Assembly: GCA_030765735.1 (NCBI GenBank)
Contig: JAVCBZ010000021.1
Location: 1-19,229 of the forward strand
DNA: 19,229 nucleotides
From: Candidatus Susulua stagnicola
Lineage (GTDB): Bacteria > Omnitrophota > Gorgyraeia > Duberdicusellales > 4484-171
Reading direction: 5' to 3'
Part shown: one piece after another, positions 14,279-19,229 of the stretch
How positions within the stretch are numbered: position 1 is the stretch's first letter
How the letters are laid out: each line of letters begins with the position of its first letter
Made by a program: the position numbers and the translations under genes
The notes under the pieces: model-generated
Told to the model about the DNA's origin: nothing
Databases searched by the model: none
The model's input: only the letters and a program-made list of their open reading frames with translations

Positions 14279-14781
14279 AGGATAATAGGAATAAAAATAA
14301 TAAGGCTGGTAGTAAGGATAGTGGTTTTATCGAAAAAGTTCTTTTTATTAATCGAACCACTAAAGTTACTAAGGGTGGTAAGAACTTAGGTTTTTCTGCT
14401 TTAGTAGTTGTTGGTGATGGAATTTCTTCAGCTGGTTTTGCTTTAGGTAAGGCTAATGAAGTTGCTGATGCAATAAAAAAAGGGATAAATAAAGCAAAAA
14501 AGCAAGTAATTTTAATAAACAAGAAAGGGACAAGCATTCCACATGAAATTATTGGAAAATTTTCTGCTGCAGGTATTTTGCTTAAACCAGCAGGAAAAGG
14601 AACTGGTGTTGTTGCTTGCGCTCCAGTAAGAGCAGTTTGTGAATGTGCAGGAATAAAGGATATCTTAACTAAAAATTTAAAGAATACAACCAATCCAGTA
14701 AATGTAGTTAAAGCTACCTTTCAAGGATTAAATAGTTTAAAAGGTGGAGAAAGAAGGTCTGAATTATTACCGAAGGATTAA
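14275..14781 (+). CDS. rpsE: 30S ribosomal protein S5
   Basis: S5 contributes to accuracy and, with S3 and S4, to the mRNA entry channel. The 168-residue product has FIEKVLFINRTTKVTKGGK at 18-36, SALVVVGDG at 41-49, and the C-terminal domain PAGKGTGVVACAPVRAVCE and TNPVNVVKATFQGL. The start is a TTG overlapping the rplR stop (TTGA), 9 nt after GGAGG at 14261-14265. No ATG or GTG occurs in frame before the conserved region, so TTG is the best choice. The N terminus is basic and of ordinary length. Confidence 0.95.
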   Translation: MKDNRNKNNKAGSKDSGFIEKVLFINRTTKVTKGGKNLGFSALVVVGDGISSAGFALGKANEVADAIKKGINKAKKQVILINKKGTSIPHEIIGKFSAAGILLKPAGKGTGVVACAPVRAVCECAGIKDILTKNLKNTTNPVNVVKATFQGLNSLKGGERRSELLPKD

Positions 14782-14784
14782 AAA

Positions 14785-15243
14785 ATGAATTTATCTAATA
14801 TTACAAAGATAGGGAAAAAAGTTAAGAAACCTAAAAGAAAAGGCCGTGGGCCTGGTAGTGGAACTGGTAAAACTGCTGGTCGAGGACATAAAGGTGCTGG
14901 TCAGCGTTCAGGTAAGAAATTGCCATATGCTGGTTTTAAGGGTGGCAATTTACCTTTAGCTAGAAAATTACCTAAAAGAGGTTTTAAATCTCTTCGAAAA
15001 GTAGAGTATCAAGTAGTTAATTTAGGGGAAATTCAGAAAAAGGCAAAAGGTACTGAAGAAATTAATCCTGTACTATTAAAGAAGCTTGGGTTAATACGAG
15101 ATGAAAAAAGGCCAGTTAAAGTTTTAGCAAAGATAGAAGGGGATCTTTCAAAAAAATTAGTAATTAAGGTAGATAAGTTTTCTGCTAAAGTTGAAGAACT
15201 TATTAAGGTTTCTGGAGGAAGTATAGAGTGTTTAACTCGGTAA
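14785..15243 (+). CDS. rplO: 50S ribosomal protein L15
   Basis: L15 is an assembly protein binding several 23S domains. The 152-residue product has the glycine- and arginine-rich N-terminal extension (KGRGPGSGTGKTAGRGHKG at about 19-37, AGFKGGNLPLARKLPKRG at about 49-66) and the C-terminal globular domain with VKVLAKGE-like KVLAKIEGDLSKKLVIKVD and FSAKVEELIKVSGG. It follows rpsE by only 3 nt, leaving no room for rpmD (L30), usually found here. It overlaps secY by 16 nt. Confidence 0.96.
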   Translation: MNLSNITKIGKKVKKPKRKGRGPGSGTGKTAGRGHKGAGQRSGKKLPYAGFKGGNLPLARKLPKRGFKSLRKVEYQVVNLGEIQKKAKGTEEINPVLLKKLGLIRDEKRPVKVLAKIEGDLSKKLVIKVDKFSAKVEELIKVSGGSIECLTR

Positions 15244-16583
15244 GTAATATATTTAAAATAGAGGAGCTAAGGCGAAAGATTTTTATAACTTTAGCTTTAT
15301 TAATTGTCTATCGTGCTGGTTGTTTTATTCCTACTGCCGGAGTAGATACTTTTGCTTTAACTCAGTTTTTTGATAAACTTGCTAAAACTCAAGGTCAAGG
15401 CCTTTTTGGTATGGTTAATCTTTTTACAGGTGGTGCTTTAACCCGGTTGAGTATTTTTTCTTTAGGCATAATGCCATACATCTCAGCCTCAATTATTATG
15501 CAACTACTTACTGGTGTTGTACCAGCTTTAGAGAAAATTGCTAAAGAAGGTAAGGCTGGGTATGAACGAATAAACCAGTATACTAGATATTTCACTTTTG
15601 TTTTATGCGCAGTGCAAGGATTGTTCTTATCTTTATGGCTAGAAAATCCAGCAAATTTTGATAGTATCATAATTGTTCCTACTCCAGGAATAATGTTTAA
15701 GCTGATTACAATACTTACTTTAACTTGTGGTACGATATTTGTTATGTGGCTAGGTGAACAGATTCAAGAAAGAGGAATTGGTAATGGAATATCTATAATT
15801 ATTACTGTAAGTATTATTTCTCGCATTCCATCTTCTTTACGCCAGCTTTGGATTCTTTATTCACCCTTTGACCCTTCTAAACGACAAATTGGTACTCCAA
15901 TAATAATTGCATTAGCAATTTTATTTTTAGCAATGCTTACAGCAGTAGTTCTCTTTACCCAGGCTCAACGAAGAATTCCTATCCAATATGGGAAACGAGT
16001 TGTTGGAAGACGTGTTTATGGCGGTCAGAGCACTTATTTGCCAATAAAATTAGATATGTCAGGAGTTATTGCTATAATTTTTGCTAGTTGTGTTATTTCT
16101 TTTCCGGCTACATTGTTAATGTTTTTTCCTCAAAAAGGGGGATTTCTTACTTTTTTACAGACTATGGTCCAACAAAGAGGACTATGGTACAATGCTATTT
16201 TTGTTGCAATGATTATGTTTTTCATGTATTTCTATACGGCAATGGTATTTAATCCTTTAGAGATATCTAATAATTTAAAGAAGTATGGAGGTTTTGTCCC
16301 TGGAATAAGACCAGGCAAGCTTACGGCAAATTATCTTGATTTTGTGGCTTCACGAATTGTTTTTATTGGCGCTATCTATGTTGGTTTTATTGCTATATTT
16401 CCTAATATTGTTATGCATGTATTTAAAGTACCGTCTTATGCTTTGGCTTCGCTTTTTGGCGGGACTACTCTTTTAATTATGGTAGGAGTAGTTTTAGATA
16501 CAATGAAACAAATTGAAGGGCAATTACTTGTACGTCATTACGATGGTTTTATTAAAGGTAGCACTTTAAAGGGGAGAAAATGA
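15228..16583 (+). CDS. secY: Preprotein translocase channel subunit SecY
   Basis: SecY is the membrane channel through which SecA- or ribosome-driven proteins cross or enter the inner membrane. The 451-residue product has ten predicted transmembrane segments, starting IFITLALLIVYRAGCFIP. Family motifs are LGIMPYISASIIMQLL at about 79-94, LGEQIQERGIGNGISIII at 175-192 (cytoplasmic loop), RRIPIQYGKRVVG and STYLPIKLDMSGVIAIIFAS, and a basic tail. The start is GTG, 9 nt after GGAGG (15214-15218), inside rplO. It ends in an ATGA overlap with adk. Length is normal. Confidence 0.97.
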   Translation: MFNSVSNIFKIEELRRKIFITLALLIVYRAGCFIPTAGVDTFALTQFFDKLAKTQGQGLFGMVNLFTGGALTRLSIFSLGIMPYISASIIMQLLTGVVPALEKIAKEGKAGYERINQYTRYFTFVLCAVQGLFLSLWLENPANFDSIIIVPTPGIMFKLITILTLTCGTIFVMWLGEQIQERGIGNGISIIITVSIISRIPSSLRQLWILYSPFDPSKRQIGTPIIIALAILFLAMLTAVVLFTQAQRRIPIQYGKRVVGRRVYGGQSTYLPIKLDMSGVIAIIFASCVISFPATLLMFFPQKGGFLTFLQTMVQQRGLWYNAIFVAMIMFFMYFYTAMVFNPLEISNNLKKYGGFVPGIRPGKLTANYLDFVASRIVFIGAIYVGFIAIFPNIVMHVFKVPSYALASLFGGTTLLIMVGVVLDTMKQIEGQLLVRHYDGFIKGSTLKGRK

Positions 16584-17206
16584 GAGTAATTCTTTTTGGT
16601 GCACCAGGGTCGGGTAAAGGAACTCAGGTAATGCTATTGGCAAATTTTCTTGGTGTTAGGCGAATATCATTAGGAGATATTCTAAGAGAAGAGGTTAGAA
16701 AGGACAGCAGCTTAGGCAGAGAAGTCAAAAGTCTTATGGATAAAGGAGCTTTAGTCTCTGATCAATTAGTCTCACAAGTAATTGAAGAGAATATAGATGA
16801 TGGTGGTTTTTTGCTTGATGGATATCCTCGTAATTTAGATCAAGCTAAGGAATTAGAAAGAATTTTATCTAAGAAGAATAGTGATGTTGATAAAATTATT
16901 TATTTAGATATTGATGAACAAACAATTATTGATCGTCTTTCTCAAAGAAGAATTTGTGGATCGTGTGGTGCTAATTATCATTTAGCAAGTTTGCCTTCAG
17001 CTAAAGAAGGTATTTGTGATATGTGCGGTAAAGAGTTAATACAAAGAAAAGATGATAGTCCAGAAGTTATCAAGAAACGCTGGTCAGTATTTATTAATGA
17101 AGCTAGTAAGATTTTAGAGTTTTATAAAAATAAAAATAAACTTATTAAAATTGATGGACGAGGAGATGTCCAAGAGATTTTTAAGAGAATAAAAAAAGAG
17201 TTGTAG
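16580..17206 (+). CDS. adk: Adenylate kinase, zinc-lid type
   Basis: Adk interconverts ATP + AMP and 2 ADP in the cytoplasm. The 208-residue product has the P-loop GAPGSGKGT at 7-15, the AMP-binding core with LGDILREE at 31-38, and DGYPR at 80-84 (usually DGFPR). The lid holds C126, C129, C146 and C149, two CxxC pairs typical of structural-zinc lids, within RRICGSCGANYH and GICDMCGKELIQRKDD. It starts in an ATGA overlap with secY. The usual next gene, map, is absent; infA follows after 24 nt. Confidence 0.97.
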   Translation: MRVILFGAPGSGKGTQVMLLANFLGVRRISLGDILREEVRKDSSLGREVKSLMDKGALVSDQLVSQVIEENIDDGGFLLDGYPRNLDQAKELERILSKKNSDVDKIIYLDIDEQTIIDRLSQRRICGSCGANYHLASLPSAKEGICDMCGKELIQRKDDSPEVIKKRWSVFINEASKILEFYKNKNKLIKIDGRGDVQEIFKRIKKEL

Positions 17207-17230
17207 TGGCAGCAAAGGTATAAATTAAAT

Positions 17231-17449
17231 ATGGCAAAAGAAGAATTAATTGCAGTTGATGGCGAAATTATAGAAGCTTTGCCAAATGCAACGTTTAGAG
17301 TAAAATTGGAAAATGGACATGTTGTTATCGCGCATGTTTCTGGTAAGATGCGAATGCATTTTATTAGAATTCTTCCTGGTGACAAGGTAAAGTTGGAGCT
17401 TTCTCCTTATGATTTAGCAAGAGGAAGAATAACATATCGAGAAAAGTAA
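17231..17449 (+). CDS. infA: Translation initiation factor IF-1
   Basis: IF-1 is an OB-fold protein that blocks the A site of the 30S subunit during initiation. The 72-residue product matches the highly conserved family from MAKEELIAVDGEI through EALPNATFRVKLENGH, HVSGKMRMHFIRILPGDKV and ELSPYDLARGRITYR. The ribosome binding site is AAAGG at 17214-17218, rather distant (12 nt). rpmJ follows after 12 nt, the common infA-rpmJ-rpsM order. Confidence 0.98.
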   Translation: MAKEELIAVDGEIIEALPNATFRVKLENGHVVIAHVSGKMRMHFIRILPGDKVKLELSPYDLARGRITYREK

Positions 17450-17461
17450 CGAGGTTAAGGA

Positions 17462-17575
17462 ATGAAAGTAAAAGCATCAGTTAAAAAAATTTGTGACAAG
17501 TGTAAAATAATAAAAAGAAAAAGAGTGGTAAGGGTTATCTGTAAGAATCCTAAGCATAAACAAAGACAAGGCTAA
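17462..17575 (+). CDS. rpmJ: 50S ribosomal protein L36
   Basis: L36 is a small zinc protein stabilising 23S rRNA near the L7/L12 stalk base. The frame encodes 37 residues: it starts MKVKASVKKICDKCK and ends KNPKHKQRQG. C11, C14, C27 and H32 form the zinc site (C-x2-C-x12-C-x4-H), so this is the zinc-binding form. The ATG lies 7 nt after GAGG at 17451-17454. It is flanked by infA and rpsM as usual. Confidence 0.97.
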   Translation: MKVKASVKKICDKCKIIKRKRVVRVICKNPKHKQRQG

Positions 17576-17592
17576 AGCAAAGAGGTGTTATA

Positions 17593-17961
17593 ATGCCAAG
17601 AATTTTCGGTGTAGATATTCCTAAGAATAAAAAAATAAAGATTTCGTTGAGGTATGTTTATGGTATCGGTCCTGTAACGTCAGTTAAGATTCTTAATGAC
17701 ATTGGGATAGATCCAGAAAGAAAAACCTCTGACTTGAGTGAAGAAGATATTTCTCAGATCGCTTCTTTTGTACAGACTAATTATCGAATAGAAGGTGAGT
17801 TGCGTCGAGAAATTTCCCAAAATATACGTAGACTAATTGATATAGGTAGTTATCGAGGATCGCGTCACAGAAAAGGGCTTCCAGTTCGTGGACAACGTAC
17901 GAAGTGTAATGCACGTACTCGTAAAGGTCCTAAACCAAGAGTAGGCGGAATCAAAAAGTAA
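17593..17961 (+). CDS. rpsM: 30S ribosomal protein S13
   Basis: S13 lies at the top of the 30S head and forms bridges with L5. The 122-residue product starts MPRIFGVDIPKNKKIKISL, has YGIG at 23-26 in the helix-turn region, and ends with the basic tail RHRKGLPVRGQRTKCNARTR and KG. Cys105 stands where many families have Thr or Asn. The start is supported by GAGGTG at 17582-17587. The TATAAT overlapping the start codon has no matching -35 and is not counted as a promoter. Confidence 0.97.
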   Translation: MPRIFGVDIPKNKKIKISLRYVYGIGPVTSVKILNDIGIDPERKTSDLSEEDISQIASFVQTNYRIEGELRREISQNIRRLIDIGSYRGSRHRKGLPVRGQRTKCNARTRKGPKPRVGGIKK

Positions 17962-17975
17962 TATTAGGAGTAATA

Positions 17976-18368
17976 ATGGCCAAAAAGAAGAAAAAGGAAA
18001 GAAAAAAGAAGGTCCAACTAACATCTAGTATTGGTGTTGCTCATATTAAAGCGACTTTCAACAATACAATAATCTCTATTACTGATTTGCAAGGAAATGT
18101 TTTAGCATGGGCTTCAGCTGGTGCTGTAGGGTTTAAGGGTGCAAAGAAGTCTACGCCATATGCTGCCCAGATGGCTTCTTTTAATGCAGCAAAGCAAGTT
18201 AAAACGATGGGTTTAAAGGAAGTAGAAGCTTTAGTTAAAGGTCCAGGTCCAGGAAGAGAGTCAGCTATTAGATCGCTTCAAGCTGCAGGTCTAAGCGTAA
18301 AAAAAATAAAAGATATTACTCCTATGCCGCATAATGGCTGTAGGCCGAAGAAAAAACGAAGAGTGTAA
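17976..18368 (+). CDS. rpsK: 30S ribosomal protein S11
   Basis: S11 is on the 30S platform near the E site and the anti-Shine-Dalgarno. The 130-residue product has a lysine-rich start, then GVAHIKATFNNTIISITD at 20-37, GFKGAKKSTPYAAQ at 52-65, VKGPGPGRESAIRSL at 87-101, and the C-terminal DITPMPHNGCRPKKKRRV with the conserved Asn-Gly. AGGAG at 17966-17970 precedes the ATG by 5 nt. Nothing is unusual. Confidence 0.98.
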   Translation: MAKKKKKERKKKVQLTSSIGVAHIKATFNNTIISITDLQGNVLAWASAGAVGFKGAKKSTPYAAQMASFNAAKQVKTMGLKEVEALVKGPGPGRESAIRSLQAAGLSVKKIKDITPMPHNGCRPKKKRRV

Positions 18369-18413
18369 TAATAATTTTAAGAAAAAATAGATAAATTAGG
18401 AGAAAAGTTAAAG

Positions 18414-19043
18414 ATGGGAAGATATACAGAAGCAAAGTGTAGATTATGTCGGAGAGCAGGGGAAAAGTTATTTATAAAAGGGCCAAGGTGTATAACTGAA
18501 AAATGTTCTTTTTCTAAACGGCCTACGCCTCCTGGTAGTGCTGTTCCAAAACGTGCTAAACTTACTAATTATGCTTTACAGTTAAGAGAGAAGCAGAAAG
18601 TTAAAAGAATGTATGGTATGTTGGAGAAACAATTTAAAAGATTTTTTAATTTAGCTCATAAAGCCCGTGGAGTTACAGGAAGGGTATTAATTCAATTTTT
18701 AGAAAGAAGATTGGATAATATTGTTTATCGTACTCTTTTTGCTTTTTCTCGCAATCATGCTCGACAAATTGTACAGCATGGGTTTGTGTTTATTGAAGGA
18801 AAGAGAGTAGACATACCTTCCTACATAGTTAAAGAAGGACAAACAATCATAATAAAAGCAAAAGATACTTTTAAGACGGAATTAAAAGGGAATATTGAAA
18901 TAAATTCGAAAGAAAGAAGCGTTCCTGCTTGGATGCAGGTAGATAATGATAATCTTCAGGTAAAGATTTTACGTCTTCCTGAAAAAGAAGATTTAGTTAT
19001 CCCAGTTAATGAGCAGTTGATTGTAGAGCTTTATTCTAAATAA
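18414..19043 (+). CDS. rpsD: 30S ribosomal protein S4, zinc-binding form
   Basis: S4 nucleates 30S assembly and represses the alpha operon in E. coli. The 209-residue product starts MGRYTEAKCRLCRRAGEKLF with C9, C12, C26 and C31 (C-x2-C-x13-C-x4-C), the zinc-bearing N-terminal form. The S4 RNA-binding domain follows: FLERRLDNIVYRTLFAFSR at about 95-113, ARQIVQHGFVFIEGKRVDIP and SYIVKEGQ. AGGAGA at 18398-18403 precedes the ATG by 10 nt. It lies between rpsK and rpoA, the usual place when the alpha operon is intact. Confidence 0.97.
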   Translation: MGRYTEAKCRLCRRAGEKLFIKGPRCITEKCSFSKRPTPPGSAVPKRAKLTNYALQLREKQKVKRMYGMLEKQFKRFFNLAHKARGVTGRVLIQFLERRLDNIVYRTLFAFSRNHARQIVQHGFVFIEGKRVDIPSYIVKEGQTIIIKAKDTFKTELKGNIEINSKERSVPAWMQVDNDNLQVKILRLPEKEDLVIPVNEQLIVELYSK

Positions 19044-19045
19044 AT

Positions 19046-19095
19046 TTGAAGATCTTTCACCTCGCCAATGCGAGGTTTTAGGATTAAATCTTTAA
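19046..19095 (+). promoter_or_regulatory. Two-part stem-loop between rpsD and rpoA
   Basis: ACCTCGC (19059-19065) and GCGAGGT (19070-19076) form a perfect 7-bp, GC-rich stem with a CAAT loop, followed by only four Ts. Around it, TTGAAGAT (19046-19053) can pair with ATCTTTAA (19088-19095), 8 bp with one G-U. The inner stem resembles a weak terminator or attenuator, but the T-run is too short for strong termination, and rpoA must be transcribed through it. It may instead mark an mRNA processing site or reduce rpoA relative to r-proteins. The functions are inference. Confidence 0.45.
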
Positions 19096-19116
19096 GAAAA
19101 TTTGAGGAGGTAAAAG

Positions 19117-19229
19117 ATGGGAATAACGTGGCGGGATTTTCAATTTCCTAAGCGCATAACGGTTGAACAAGATTCATATACTCCAAATTATGGTAAAATC
19201 ATTGCTGAACCATTAGAAAGAGGCTTTGG
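19117..19229 (+). CDS. rpoA: RNA polymerase alpha subunit, N-terminal fragment (3' end outside window)
   Basis: The window ends in the first 37 codons of rpoA, whose product dimerises to start RNA polymerase assembly and binds upstream promoter DNA. The ATG is 6 nt after AGGAGGT (19105-19111). The translation begins MGITWRDFQFPKRITVEQ and then YGKIIAEPLERGFG, where EPLERGFG is the hallmark of the alpha N-terminal domain. The opening WRDFQFPKR differs from E. coli and resembles what I remember of PVC-group alpha subunits. The frame runs off the window end. Confidence 0.95.
   Translation, partial: MGITWRDFQFPKRITVEQDSYTPNYGKIIAEPLERGF

Noticed and set aside
14193..14693. 166-residue open frame on the minus strand opposite rpsE
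   Set aside because: Low-complexity hydrophobic translation, antisense to the conserved S5 gene, no ribosome binding site recognised: a shadow frame.
17588..17593. TATAAT resembling a -10 box at the rpsM start
   Set aside because: It overlaps the start codon, and no TTGACA-like -35 lies at 16-18 nt upstream; chance in AT-rich DNA.
19059..19080. Rho-independent terminator after rpsD
   Set aside because: Only four Ts follow the stem, and rpoA lies 40 nt further on with a strong ribosome binding site; kept as a candidate attenuator instead.
1..19229. Mobile element, CRISPR, toxin-antitoxin or defence system
   Set aside because: All coding sequence is assigned to transcription, translation, SecY and Adk genes in conserved order; spacers are too short to hold further genes.

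Overview
The window is an AT-rich stretch (GC in the mid-thirties percent by eye) in which every gene lies on the + strand. It holds one continuous transcription-translation superoperon: the 3' part of rpoC, then the str cluster (rpsL, rpsG, fusA, tuf), the S10 cluster (rpsJ, rplC, rplD, rplW, rplB, rpsS, rplV, rpsC, rplP, rpmC, rpsQ), the spc cluster (rplN, rplX, rplE, rpsN, rpsH, rplF, rplR, rpsE, rplO, secY, adk) and the alpha cluster (infA, rpmJ, rpsM, rpsK, rpsD, and the first codons of rpoA). No gap exceeds about 100 nt, eight gene pairs overlap, and I see no convincing rho-independent terminator or sigma70 promoter. There is no tRNA, rRNA, IS element, CRISPR array or defence gene.

The source is bacterial and probably an uncultured lineage. 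Several traits suggest a member of, or relative of, the PVC group such as Omnitrophota: a large insertion in the trigger loop of the RpoC beta' subunit, an EF-Tu whose domains II/III read like those of Chlamydiae, an alpha subunit starting with WRDFQFPKR and then YGKIIAEPLERGFG, and the zinc-binding short form of S14. This is inference from remembered family patterns and is only moderately secure. Missing at their usual places are rpmD (L30, between rpsE and rplO) and map (between adk and infA).

The genes act together: RpoC and RpoA are core RNA polymerase subunits; the r-proteins build both ribosomal subunits; EF-G, EF-Tu and IF-1 run translation; SecY forms the protein export channel; and Adk balances adenine nucleotides. 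Close packing, overlapping stop/start codons and Shine-Dalgarno sites inside preceding genes point to translational coupling through most of the window.

I found no new multi-gene system. The unexpected structure is small-scale: (1) a GC-rich 34-nt near-perfect palindrome inserted in frame in rplR, adding about 11 residues to L18; (2) a two-tier hairpin in the unusually long rpsJ-rplC spacer; (3) an acidic, tandem-repeat-bearing insertion in L3 next to a lysine-rich N-terminal extension on L4; (4) a repeat-bearing, foldable rplN-rplX spacer; (5) a four-cysteine cluster in the EF-Tu G domain; and (6) a hairpin between rpsD and rpoA.
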